DNA of 64,000 nt from Macrosoma leucophasiata (Eukaryota > Arthropoda > Insecta > Lepidoptera > Hedylidae), in assembly GCA_036365455.1 (NCBI GenBank), contig JAWQUS010000030.1:5022001-5086000 (forward strand), read 5' to 3'. The stretch's first letter is position 1, and each line of letters starts with the position of its first letter. The notes under the pieces are model-generated. The model did no database searches. It was given only the letters and a program-made list of their open reading frames with translations, and was not told the origin of the DNA. Below, one piece after another: positions 10,967 to 20,933 of the stretch. A program made the position numbers and the translations under genes.

Positions 10967-11756
10967 ATCCCGAATAAGCCACACGAAGTATAATTCATAG
11001 TTCGTAGAAGAAAATCTCGTAATAAAGAGTTAAACACTCAAATCATATGGTACAGTAGACATCTAAAAAGAAATTAGTATCCATTAGAAAATCAATTTAC
11101 CAAAATCTATAATCAAGCATACATTACACTATATTCTTAGTAGGAAGGTTGCGCACGCGCTCTTTCCCACGTGCCTCCTTTGTCGGACAGCGACAAAGCA
11201 TCGCCGACGACATACCATGTCTATGGATCACTATAGCACATCTATATGTCAAAGAAAATCCAACTATAAGAACCTTTCTTCAAGATTCAAATTCAAATAT
11301 AACGGCTATAGGAAAAAATTGATGAATTTTCCAGTCCAATGTGAAACAAGTCTCCAGCTTTTGCTAATTGAAATGCAGTCATATATTTCGAATTTAAGGT
11401 TGCTTTTCAATTGTTTCGACATATAGGGATTCTAAAGACAGCATAGGAAGACACCATTGACCCCTCATTTAAGGTAGAGCAATTGTTTATCAATACGTCT
11501 ATGATTAATGGTGACCGTGTGCCGTCGTGATCCTCGGCCCGGCTGGCGGCAATTATGGCTGATCACGATTATAAGGAGATGATATGTGATTGGTGAAATC
11601 GCTAATTTGTTATTTTTAGTTGAGGGTGGTGCGCAGTTCAGCCTTTGCAGGACAAACTGAGTAATGGCTTTTCATACTGCATATACACTCGTTGTGGAGT
11701 CCATTCTAGCTCCAAATATCAAGATTTTTGTGATTGGGAGGTCTTGCAACAGGTTT
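10967..11756. other. Unassigned spacer
   Basis: No gene or repeat recognised; a 69-codon frame at 11217-11426 has no motif and poor codon character. Confidence 0.45.
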
Positions 11757-12040
11757 TTATTTATGTAATGGAAGTGGCAAACAGGTATGCAGTTCACATT
11801 GATGTTAAGTGATGACTGCAGGCTATATACACTCACACAAAGACCAAGGTCAAAATGCAGATGCGTTACCACTCCTGAGACCTAAGGTGTAATGCCTTTG
11901 TGCCGGAAATTAAAGGGCCGTACATTACCACCTGACCGGAACACGATAGTGCTGAATACTACTATTTAGCGGCAAGCATATTAGGTAATGCGGTGGTGCC
12001 TACGCCAGCGAGCCCCGTCACTGGAGCTCTTCCACCAGTA
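11757..12040 (-). mobile_element. Family A1 SINE copy, full length
   Basis: Tail side tttatgtaatggaagtggc, head ctcttccaccagta. All A1 blocks present with scattered substitutions. Confidence 0.9.
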
Positions 12041-12337
12041 AAGTAAGGTTTTAACAGACCAAGTGAGAAAATCGATTTCGATCCCTGGGATCGCAATTAA
12101 TTGGTTTAGTTATTTTTTTTGTTAATTAAGAGAAAGGCGTCGGGAGGTGGCCGCCCAGTGGAAGAATTCTCTTCCAGTGGAAGAAAATTCTTCCACTAGT
12201 GCAGTCAGTCCAATGGGTGGTATTAAAAGCAATAACGATGGCCAGCAGCGTCTTGCGATGAAACAACTGCCACTGCAATCCCCAATCCGCGTGCCAAGTG
12301 TGGCGATTATGACATATCCCCCTTAAATTTGTCGACC

Positions 12338-12383
12338 CGGTCATCTCACACCGCTGGACTAATCCAGCGGTGTGAGATGACCG
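12338..12383. repeat. Hairpin at the head of a family E copy
   Basis: 21-bp perfect arms (12338-12358, 12363-12383) around ctaa. The right arm is the E head; the left arm is its inverted copy. Confidence 0.9.
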
Positions 12384-12572
12384 TTTGATTCGAAGGGTCG
12401 CGGGTCCGATCCCCGCACCGGGACAAATATTTGTATGGCCTACAGATATTTGTTTCGGGTCTGGGTGTTTGTGTATGTGTTGTATGTGTACAACGGCACC
12501 CACGACACAGGTTTATACCTACTGTGGGGCTGTGAGTGTAAGCGTATTTCATTTTTTTTTTTTTTATTTTAT
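12359..12572 (+). mobile_element. Family E tRNA-headed SINE
   Basis: The B box (GGGTCCGATCCCCGC here, one base off consensus) and the acceptor-like ccgggaca are followed by the E body (ttgtatggcctacag, cacgacacaggtttatacc) and a T-run at the 3' end. The usual start is replaced by the inverted duplication. Confidence 0.8.
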
Positions 12573-12578
12573 ATATTT

Positions 12579-12621
12579 CCACTGCTGGGCCAAAGCCTAC
12601 CCGGCTTTGGCCCAGCAGTGG
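12579..12621. repeat. Hairpin, 19-bp arms
   Basis: Arms 12579-12597 and 12603-12621 with a 5-base loop; the right arm is normal family B 3' sequence. Confidence 0.85.
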
Positions 12622-12647
12622 ACATATTTCGGCTGTTATGATGAATT

Positions 12648-12755
12648 TAGAGCACCAGCACCTTAGAAGCCGTAAAGCGGCTAGACTGGTTATCCTGAGG
12701 TCGCAGGTTCTATTCCTGCCCGAAGTCAAATTTGACTTTTCCATTTTTCTTTATT
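12648..12755 (+). mobile_element. Family F-related tRNA-like fragment
   Basis: Contains gcggctagactgg, the B-box-like caggttctattcctgcc and the 3' end tttccatttttctttatttt, as in the complete F copies near 26.2 kb. The head is degraded. Confidence 0.6.
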
Positions 12756-13110
12756 TTCTAAAGTTTACTCGCATGTTTATTGTGAAAAATAAAATATTAC
12801 ACCAGCACCCCTCTATTCTATAAGCGTACAGAGACGTACTTACGTGTTTTCTTCGGACCTCTTTTCATGACCAGCCGGGTCAACTTATAACTTTAGAACA
12901 TAAAAACGATCATAGCAAACATTGGAGCGGCGATTGCATCAGCGTGTTCTGTGTAAACTAGATAATGGAGTCTTCATACACTCTGTACACACTCAAAGAT
13001 AGTGCTTTGGACTGTGCAAAGATAGAACCAGTAGAAAAAAAATCGAAGAATATTTATGTGGTTAAGTATTAAAAACCAAAACCTTTAGTACTTTTTTTAA
13101 AGCAACAAGG

Positions 13111-13400
13111 TTTTTTTTTTTATGTAATGGAAGTGGCAAACAAGCATGCAGTTCACATTGATGTTAAGTGATGACTGCAGCCTATAGACACCCACACAAA
13201 GACCAAGGTCAAAATGCAGATGCGTTACCACTCCTGAGGCCTAAGGGTGTTATGCCTCTGTGCCGGAAATTACAGGGCCGTACATTACCACCTGACCGGA
13301 ACACGATAGTGCTGAACACTACCATTTAGCGGCAAGTATATTAGGTAATGCGGTGGTGCCTACGCCCGCGAGCTCCGTCACTGGAGCTCTACCACCAGTA
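13111..13400 (-). mobile_element. Family A1 SINE copy, full length
   Basis: T-run (13111-13121), then tatgtaatggaagtgg through ctctaccaccagta. One of the least diverged copies. Confidence 0.92.
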
Positions 13401-13479
13401 ATAATTTAGGTTTTTGTTTAAGGAAACAAAAATATTTTGGAATTTTTTTTTTAATAAAATGCAACCGCCATCAGTAGTC

Positions 13480-13735
13480 TAGTGGTAGTAAGCCACTACT
13501 GCAACAGGGTCCTAAATCTAGGTAAATACTACAGGGAGTTTCGGAAATTTCTGGTCACTGCTCCCGGGACTGGGTAACATGGCCGGAAATGTCAATAAGC
13601 TTGCCACTTACCTAATATATGGAACGAAACGTAACTGCCGAATCGTGCATGTTTGAATGCATGCTTTAAAGCACACATTTAAACTCTGCCTACTCCTCCG
13701 GGCAATAAACATGTGAAGTTACTTTTTTATGTCAT
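13480..13735 (+). mobile_element. Family D SINE, nearly complete
   Basis: A-box-like tagtctagtggtagtaagc at the head, middle part catggccggaaatgtcaata, and end ctgcctactcctccgg ... gtgaagttac. Best single view of D from head to tail; the B-box region is decayed. Confidence 0.75.
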
Positions 13736-14030
13736 GAAGAGGCAAGCAAGCATACACTTCACATTGATGGTAAGTAATAGTATATATAATAGATTTAAAT
13801 GAAGATGCGTCGCCACTCCTGAGGCCCAAGATATATTATCTCTGTGCCGGAAATTACAGGGTCGTGCCGTCACCACCTAACCGGAATACGATAGTGCTGA
13901 ACACTACCACTTAGCAACAAGCAGATTAGATATTATAGACTTTATTAATTGTTAAATGTAGTAAATGTAATATAATATAATGCGGTGTTACGTGTGTCCG
14001 CGAGCTCAGTCACTGGAGCTCCACCACCTG
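13723..14030 (-). mobile_element. Diverged family A copy with AT-rich insert
   Basis: Family A blocks with many changes; a run of about 50 AT-rich bases near 13932-13980 interrupts it just before gcggtgttacg. Immediately follows the D copy. Confidence 0.75.
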
Positions 14031-14509
14031 TTGAATAAATTCAATTTAGGTAAGAATTCACCCCGTATAATTTTAATTACTACCTATAAATGAATGCATA
14101 TACATAAGGTGACAACATTCAGAGATATAGTTGCCAATCTGTCCAGCAAAATACCATTTGAATGTAGATTGGAGAGTGAATTAATAAATACTGGCTCAAT
14201 TAAGCTCGCCTGGTAGTTATGTTAATATTGAACTAAGTGAATAAATATAGGTAGGTAATATAACACTTGTTCAACACACGTTTAATATGTTCCATGTTTT
14301 AAAAACATCCACTCTTAACATGATATGTTCTTAGGTTTTCGCGAGCTACACTCATTGAAATAAAACTATTTTTACGGATTTATCTCGCGTATATTAAACT
14401 AAAATGATTTTTAAAATCAACCCGACGTTTCGGTCGCTTTTCAGCTTCCGTGGTCCCGGGCAGACTGAGGTGACATTTGTCTGACAGAAGTTTGAAAAAT
14501 TATATGTAG

Positions 14510-15366
14510 CTACCTCCATCGATTTCGTAAACGCCTTGCGTAGCGTTCAGGATTAACACAATAATTACTTATGGTATCTTGAGGTCTTGCAGACTGCTGC
14601 GGCTGGGATTTAATCTTGCTAAGTATGGGATCCCATGATGTTGATAATCGCCATCCATCTTCTCTATTGAAATTTGGGTGTTTTTTAATTTCAATAGCCT
14701 CGCGTACCATTCGTGGAATGGGTTTGTGTTCTCTAGCGAGTATTTGAATTTTATCAAACCGGATGTAATGGTTTGGCTTATCCGCTATGTGTTCACAGAC
14801 TGCAGACCTCCCTGTTCTTCGGTTTTTGACATCAGCAATGTGCTCTTTAACGCGGGTGGATACAGCTCTCTTCGTTTGACCAATATATGAGAGTCCACAA
14901 TCACAATCTAATTTATAAATGCCAGAATTTTGTAATGGAATATTACTTTTAATGGGTCTTAAATACTGATGAATCTTTTTATATGGTTTGAAAACTGTTT
15001 TAATGGAATTCTTTTTTAAAATGTTGCTGATTTTATCTGTGACACCCTTAACGTAAGGTAGTATGGCTGGTTGTCGTTCTACTGTAGGTGGTTTCACGCG
15101 GCCTCTGTGACGGACGGGTGGTACATGGAGCTTGTTGTTATGTAGCACCTGGCGTAGGTGCTTCAGCTCCCCCTGAAGATGGTGGTCGTCACAGATGCCT
15201 CGTGCTCTCTGAAATAGAGATGAGCCAACGGCAGATAAATGTGCCGGGTGATGGTGTGATTCACCATTAAGGTACCTATCAGTATGGGTAGACTTCCTAA
15301 ACACAGTGTGACTGAGTGTGTTATTGGTTTTTCTAATTAATAAAGTATCTAAGAAGGCTAATTTAA
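14510..15366 (-). pseudogene. Penelope-like RT/GIY-YIG ORF, 5'-truncated
   Basis: The frame encodes the end of the reverse transcriptase (FLDTLLIRKTN, VFRKSTHTDRYLN, SHHHPAHLSAV, typical of the Penelope RT thumb). A GIY-YIG endonuclease follows: GIY at residues 154-156, CDC just after it, YIG at 166-168 and TRVKEH at 176-181, numbered from the open-frame ATG at 15382. The stop follows RRLRNRWR. The RT palm motifs are missing because the copy is cut at about 15366, where it joins the opposite copy; the upstream ATG belongs to the junction and is not the native start. The nuclease half has no internal stop. Confidence 0.85.
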
Positions 15367-15585
15367 CACAAACCCATTCCACGAATGGTACGCGAGGCTA
15401 TTGAAATTAAAAAACACCCAAATTTCAATAGAGAAGATGGATGGCGATTATCAACATCATGGGATCCCATACTTAGCAAGATTAAATCCCAGCCGCAGCA
15501 GTCTGCAAGACCTCAAGATACCATAAGTAATTATTGTGTTAATCCTGAACGCTACGCAAGGCGTTTACGAAATCGATGGAGGTAG
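15366..15585 (+). pseudogene. Second Penelope-like fragment, opposite strand
   Basis: Encodes the same C-terminal 70 or so residues as the minus-strand copy (HKPIPRMVREAIEI to RRLRNRWR, stop). The two arms appear essentially identical, so they arose together or were homogenised recently. Confidence 0.85.
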
Positions 15586-15790
15586 CTACATATAATTTTT
15601 CAAACTTCTGTCAGACAAATGTCACCTCAGTCTGCCCGGGACCACGGAAGCTGAAAAGCGACCGAAACGTCGGGTTGATTTTAAAAATCATTTTAGTTTA
15701 ATATACGCGAGATAAATCCGTAAAAATAGTTTTATTTCAATCCACTCTTAATTTGAAAAAATCAGCTCAGGGCAAATCGGTCTCATAATA

Positions 15791-15829
15791 ATATGATTGA
15801 AATAAAACTATTTTCTCGTATTTATCTCG
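15791..15829. repeat. Isolated Penelope terminal fragment
   Basis: attgaaataaaactattt and tatctcgcgtat repeat the outer end of the inverted repeat just downstream of it, in the orientation of the left end. Confidence 0.65.
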
Positions 15830-15918
15830 CGTATCTATACAAATAAATAAAATTGGAGTGTCTGTTGATCACTGCTTTTGTATCTATTACAACACTACAA
15901 CATTTTTTACAATTTTTC

Positions 15919-15955
<37 letters not shown>

Positions 15956-15960
15956 TTGTT
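15919..15960. repeat. (TCTG)n / (TTTG)n microsatellite
   Basis: Eight or so tandem ctgt units passing into tttg units. Confidence 0.9.
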
Positions 15961-16029
15961 GGGGCTCATCTCGGGCACGGCTGGACCGATATTGATGGGA
16001 CTTTCACTGGCAGATAGCTTTTTTTTTCT

Positions 16030-16313
16030 TTTTTTTTATGTAAAGGAAGTGGCAAACAAACATGCAGTTCACATTGATGTTAAGTGATGACTGCAGCCTA
16101 TAGACACCCACACAAACACCGAGGTCAAAATGCAGATGCGTTACCACTCCTGAGGCCTAAGGTGTTATGCCTCTGTGCCGGAAATTACAGGGCCGTACAT
16201 TACCACCTGACCGGAACACGATAGTGCTAAACACTACCATTTAGCGGCAAGTATATTAGGTAATGCGGTGGTGCCTACGCCCGCGAGCTCCGTTACTGGA
16301 GCTCTACCACCAG
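16030..16313 (-). mobile_element. Family A1 SINE copy, full length
   Basis: T-run, tatgtaaaggaagtgg through ctctaccaccagt, few changes. Confidence 0.92.
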
Positions 16314-16354
16314 TAAAAAGCTTAAGCTTATGTAATAACATAGGCTACTTTTAT

Positions 16355-16441
16355 ACTAGCTGCGCCCACAACTTCGTTCGAGTAGATTACTGAACAATCA
16401 TAAATTCTCACGCGGACAAGGCCGCGGGTACAGCTAGTATT
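16355..16441. mobile_element. Helitron-like end fragments
   Basis: actagctgcgcccac at the left and ggccgcgggtacagctagtat at the right, both matching the CTAG-type end seen at 1893. Too short to classify firmly. Confidence 0.4.
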
Positions 16442-16670
16442 ACCTAAACTAAAACGATTTTTATAAAATCGACCCGAAGTTTCGGTCGCTTTTCAGCTTC
16501 CGTGGCCCCGGGCAGACTGAGGTGACATTTGTCTGACAGCAGTTCGAAAAATTATATGTAGCTACCTCCATCGATTTCGTAAACGCCTTGCATAGCGTTC
16601 AGGATTAACGCAAAAATGACTTAAGGTATCTTGAGTGCTGCGGCTGGGATTTAATTTTGCTAAGTATAGT
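16442..16670 (-). mobile_element. Decayed Penelope 3' end
   Basis: Matches the outer part of the 14354-14600 arm (tttcggtcgcttttcagc, gtgacatttgtctgacag, ctccatcgatttcgtaaac) with more substitutions and small deletions. An older copy of the same family. Confidence 0.8.
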
Positions 16671-16773
16671 ATGAGCATATGATCGGTCTCATATGCATTA
16701 AATTTTCTATGTTAATATATGGGTAAAGAACTGTAAACAACTTAAGTACCTAGTAATAAGTAAGTGTATATAA

Positions 16774-17004
16774 ACTGCTAGTAGAACTCTAGTGACGGAG
16801 CTCGCGGGCGTAGGCACCACCGCATTATCTCTGTCTGCCGCCAAATGGTAGTATTCAGCACTATCGTGTACCGGTTAGATGGTAATGTATGGTCTCGTAA
16901 TAACTATCAGAGAGACATAACAACTTAGGTCTCAGGGATGGCAACGCATCTGCATTTTGATGTAGACGTCTATAGGCTGCAGTCATCTTTCATACATAAA
17001 AAAT
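16774..17004 (+). mobile_element. Family A2 SINE copy
   Basis: A2 diagnostic bases (GCCGCCAAATGG, CGTAATAACTATCAGAG). Tail segment shortened, ending catacataaaaaa. Confidence 0.85.
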
Positions 17005-17082
17005 ATGTACTCAAAAACTTTAACAACTTAAGTAAGAATAAGTCCAATATCCAAGCGTCAAATATACTTTCGCTTATGAACG

Positions 17083-17478
17083 ATTTTTTTTATAAAAAAG
17101 ATTGCGCCGAATTGAGAACCTCCTCTTCCACATGGCGTCGGGACGTGACAACCCCACCGCCCACTAGTGGAAGATTTTCTTCTGCTGGAAGATAATTCTT
17201 CCATTAGTTTAGTCAGTCAACCGTAAAAAGGTCAAACCATTCGAATAGGGCGATAGTAAAAATAACAACGCGGGATGGGCAGCAGAGTCCCTCGATAAAC
17301 AACCGCCAATGCGATCACCAATCCGCCTGCCAAGCGTGGCGATTAACGCATATTCGCCCCTAATGACGCACAACATATTATTTGTCTTTGGGGAAGGTTT
17401 TGTCCAGCAGGGGACGTTAATCGGCTGGAGTGATGATGATGATGAGAACCTCCTCCTTTTTTTGAAGTCAGTTAAATA
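17083..17478. mobile_element. gaagtcggtt-type MITE fragment split by family B
   Basis: Left part gcgccgaattgagaacctc, right part cctccttttttt gaagtcagtta. Interrupted by the B copy, which duplicated GAGAACCTCCTC. Confidence 0.65.
17125..17446 (+). mobile_element. Family B SINE, complete with 12-bp target duplication
   Basis: Flanked by GAGAACCTCCTC at 17113-17124 and 17447-17458. Begins near the ggcgtcgggacgtgac block, has paired cttcc-rich segments, caatccgcctgccaagcgtgg, and ends gtccagcaggggacg ... gatgatgatgat. The tandem GAT tail and long duplication indicate LINE-driven retroposition. No coding. Confidence 0.88.
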
Positions 17479-17765
17479 CTCTTTTAAATGACAAACTTCA
17501 TCTTGAATTTCTTTAATATTATGAGAATATTGTTGTACTTAGGTAAAAGATTTCATCATTATAAAAATTAGATTCGTGTTCTGGGGGTCCTAATTCGCGT
17601 TTAATAACTCCTTGAGCCGCAGTTAAACTGCGTGTCTCGCTCCACAATACCTCAGTATCTCACACGTAATGTGTGCACTGACAACTGTGACTTGGTTTTC
17701 TATGCAAACCGTTTTGTTTTGATACTTGATGATATCTGATTTTTATATTTTAGGTTAACATAGCA

Positions 17766-17961
17766 GACATCCTACTAATATTATAAATGAGAAAGTTTGT
17801 GAGTGTGGATGGATGGATGTTTGCTACTTTCACGAAATAACTACTGGACGGATTTGAATGAAACTTTACAGTGAATATAACTTATATATTGGAATAAAAT
17901 GTGGGCTACAATTTGTAATGAATAAAAGGAACGCGGACGAAGTCGCGGTAAAAAACAAGTA
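17766..17961 (+). mobile_element. Non-autonomous Helitron-like element
   Basis: Begins tcctactaatattataaatg, contains tggacggatttgaatg and ggaataaaatgtgggc, and ends cgcggacgaagtcgcgg ... caagt. The 3' hairpin-like gcggacgaagtcgcg and 5' TC fit a Helitron, though the last bases are altered from CTAGT. Confidence 0.6.
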
Positions 17962-18278
17962 TCCGATAATTATACCTGAAATAAGCATTCAAGTTCTTTT
18001 TTAGAATTTCTTGTGGGCACAAGGAATTCTGATAGTTTCACCATATTTGTCCATCCGTCCGTCTATCCGCAGCTTAGCTCAAAGACCACAATGTTAATAT
18101 GAACAGTGTGGAAACTACGTACAAAACCTTGAAACGTCACACTCACACAAACATGCGCATCGACGAAGCCTCTAAGCGGTTCTCGCGGTGCTGCAGTACT
18201 GAGTCACTCGCTACATCGAGCGTCAATGCGCATGTTTGTGTTAGTGTGCTATTTCGACCGTTTTGTACGTTTGGAAAA

Positions 18279-18378
18279 TATCCGACAGCGGGTTGGCCAC
18301 TACTGCGCGATCACGACAGCGGGTTGGACTCGTGCCCAGCAGTGGGACGTATAATGGGTTGCCATTATTATTATTTAT
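18279..18378 (+). mobile_element. Family C 3' fragment
   Basis: tccgacagcgggttggcc and cgtgcccagcagtgggacg followed by gggttgccattattatta, as in the complete C copy. A short internal duplication repeats gacagcgggttgg. Confidence 0.75.
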
Positions 18379-18484
18379 AAGTGGAAATTCTCAGAGCCAG
18401 AAATCCCACCCCTACAATATATATGGTTGCATTGGGAAGTGTAAAAGAATCATGGCCGCAGTATATACAACAAAATGAAAAAGG

Positions 18485-18520
18485 AAACCTGTAAATCATA
18501 CTTTTATGATTTACAGGTTT
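18485..18520. repeat. Hairpin, 16-bp arms
   Basis: Arms 18485-18500 and 18505-18520 around cttt, perfect. Confidence 0.85.
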
Positions 18521-18751
18521 ACGAATAACACTGGATCAACTGAAAAAAAATACTTGGAGAAACGGAAGGTGATCGATACGCGCTTAGCTGACTTTTCCAT
18601 TAGTAAAATCTATTCACATCAACACAATTTTGTTCCGGTTAGATGGTATGGCTCTATAATATTTGTCTCAGAGCTAAAAGAAGTAAAGGCATCATATCGT
18701 CTGACTGCGTGCTTCTCTGGCACCAGAAATACATAAAAAAAAACATTAATT

Positions 18752-19087
18752 ATTTTATGTAATGAGGTGGCAAACAAGCATGCAGTTCACATTGATGTTA
18801 AGTGATGACTGCAGCCTAAAGACACCCACACAAAGATCAGAGGCCAAAATGCAAATGCGTTGCCACCCCTGAGACTTTAGTTGTTATGTCTCTGTAATAA
18901 CTATTTCAGAGACATAACAACTAAAGTCTCAGGCTATTACGGAGCCATACATTATAATCTAACCTGAACACGATAGTGCTGAACATTACCATTTAGCAGC
19001 ATCTGCTGCTAAATGGTAATGTACCACATTAGATAATGATAATGCGCTGGTGCCTACGCCCACGAGGACGCGAACTCTACCACCAGT
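18752..19087 (-). mobile_element. Family A2 SINE with two internal inverted duplications
   Basis: Normal A2 blocks, but 18868-18894 is repeated inverted at 18907-18933 (27-bp arms) and 18984-19000 inverted at 19005-19021 (17-bp arms). In both cases one arm is the expected SINE sequence and the other is extra, so both arose after insertion. Confidence 0.9.
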
Positions 19088-19159
19088 AAAAATATGTTTA
19101 TTTTATTAGGTTCATCGTCATTTAAAATGTATGAAATCGTTTACGTTGTCTTTTGTTTT

Positions 19160-19193
19160 AATTAATTTGTCTATACCTATAGACAAATTAATT
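19160..19193. repeat. Hairpin, 16-bp arms
   Basis: Arms 19160-19175 and 19178-19193 separated by cc. Confidence 0.8.
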
Positions 19194-19687
19194 TTAAAAA
19201 TGTATCAAAACTACACAATCCACAGTTATCAGCCAGTTTTGGCGACACAACTCTGTAGTAACGGCGTCATTTGGCCGATATACGATGTCGGACACGGGCC
19301 GACCGACGTGTAGCCAGATTAGACACTAATGCACGATGTGTTTAATTCACTTACACTTTAATAGGTACGCATTTTCATGTCTAGTGACTGTAGTCTGGTA
19401 ATTGCTATCACTATGGACTTCAAACGTGGATTTTATATTTATATCCTGTGCACGTTTAGTGCCAGACTAAATAATTTATTTGGGCATTAAACGATAATGG
19501 AAACTTTATCAAGTTATATTTCAATGGATTTGTTTGTCCAAGGAGAAAATATTACTGGAAAACGTGGGTGTATATTAAAAAGTTATAACAATATTGTGAG
19601 CGTTTCATACTTATGTAAAAAAATAATTGTATTACAATTTGTAGATATCTAACAACTTATCAGGGCCTTATTCTGGTAACGTAATTA

Positions 19688-19779
19688 GGGCGGCCACACA
19701 AAACTGCGATGCGATGTATTCGTGCGAGCTCGCAGATATTTGCGATGCGATGCGAATTCGCAGTTATGTGTGGGAGCCC
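19688..19779. mobile_element. 92-bp MITE with TTA duplication
   Basis: Ends GGGCGGCCACACAAAACTGCG and, inverted, GGGCTCCCACACATAACTGCG; flanked by TTA on both sides. A 3-bp TTA duplication suggests a PIF/Harbinger-type origin. The interior is rich in gcgatgcgatg. Confidence 0.7.
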
Positions 19780-19782
19780 TTA

Positions 19783-20571
19783 GTCGTAAATATCAATATA
19801 TCGTGTTTAAATCGTTCTCCTGTCTTGCTTTTACCATACGCATGGACTATGCTAGAGCAAGGCAGGGAAACAATTCAATTTCGATACAATGCCTATAAAG
19901 TTACGAGAGGCACCACGTGACGTGATATTGTATATTAAAATTACAAGTGGTTGAATTTCATAACATTACGTTGTTTAATCTATTCGTGAACAAATAGTAG
20001 CGTATTCCAGTTACAAAATAACATTTCAAAATATCATTTTAGTCCTCTAGATACCCAGAGTGCAGTTGCTATCACGATACGTAATTCGCGTAAAGTTTTC
20101 ATAGCGATAACGAGTGTGCGATTATCATAAACATTCAGCATTACAGTGCGTGATATATTTTATGAAAGGTGTAATTTGAGATTTTATTGTGATTTACATG
20201 AACGTTACTGCTTGCTAAATTTAATAATTCATATTTAATATCCACTTGATTTTACATAATGGCCATCTAGGATTCTATTGGAGAATTATGTTGTGAATCG
20301 AAGAGAGAAAGCATCTAACTAGTTTGCAGTTGAAAAAGCAGATGGCACATTATATTCATATGAAGATTTATCAAGACACATGTCTTTTATGTTGTATTCG
20401 TAAACTCATAGAAAGTCTTTGTTATATCTATTGACTATTGTGGTATAAAAAGCAATCTAATTAAGAGAAATGTTATCAAAAGATCCTGAATCTAATGAAG
20501 ATTGGTAACAATGACTCCTCATCTTGGGACCAACGTCATGATGATTAGTTTTGATAGGGATATTTTGATGG
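19783..20571. other. Unassigned AT-rich DNA
   Basis: No gene or repeat recognised. Confidence 0.45.
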
Positions 20572-20654
20572 AAAAAAGACAAAATACTACCTAGAGCAAA
20601 CCTTGAATGCATGGGGCATTCAAAGTTTGCTCAAGGTAGTATTTTGTCTTTTTT
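20572..20654. repeat. Large hairpin next to a SINE tail
   Basis: 39-bp arms (20572-20610, 20616-20654) with two mismatches and a 5-base loop. Confidence 0.88.
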
Positions 20655-20661
20655 TTACAAC

Positions 20662-20933
20662 TATGTAATAAATTGGCAAACAAGCATGCAGTTCACATTG
20701 ATGTTAAGTAATGACTGCAGCCTACAGACACTTACACAATGACCAAAGGTCAAAATGCAGATGCGTTACCACTCCTGAGGCCTAAGGTGCTATACCTCTG
20801 TGCCGGCAATTACAGGGCCGTACATTAATTACCACCTGATCGGAACACGATAGTGCTGAACACTACCATTTAGCGGCAAGTATATTAGGTAATGCGGCGC
20901 CCGCGAGCTCCATCACTTGAGCTCTACCACCAG
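20662..20933 (-). mobile_element. Family A1 SINE copy
   Basis: Complete apart from a deletion near the head (gtaatgcggcgcccgcgag lacks ggtgcctac). Ends ctctaccaccagt. Confidence 0.9.

Larger units (their letters stand above)
12126..12645 (+). mobile_element. Family B copy split by a family E insertion
   Basis: The B head and body lie at 12126-12325 (ggcgtcggg, two cttcca-type blocks, aatccgcgtgccaagtgtgg, gattatgacatatcccc). The B end (cagcagtggac ... ggctgttatgatga) follows at about 12611-12645. The E copy and two small inverted duplications lie between. Confidence 0.75.
14319..15739 (-). mobile_element. Penelope-like element, head-to-head inverted structure
   Basis: A 377-bp inverted repeat (14354-14730 and 15365-15741) bounds a partial Penelope ORF. 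The 12-bp sequence ATCCACTCTTAA occurs at 14307-14318 and 15740-15751, bracketing the whole unit as a target duplication. The left side carries an extra ~35 bp (14319-14353) outside the inverted repeat. Two 5'-truncated units with outward-facing 3' ends, terminal repeats and a short asymmetric extension are the arrangement known for Penelope-type retroelements. Confidence 0.85.

Noticed and set aside
12126..12744. Open frames of 125 and 132 codons on the minus strand
   Set aside because: They run through B, E and F SINE sequence; the motif RNRTCDL is a well-known by-product of translating tRNA-type promoters.
15912..15960. CRISPR-like short repeats
   Set aside because: Simple TCTG microsatellite without spacers; the genome is eukaryotic.
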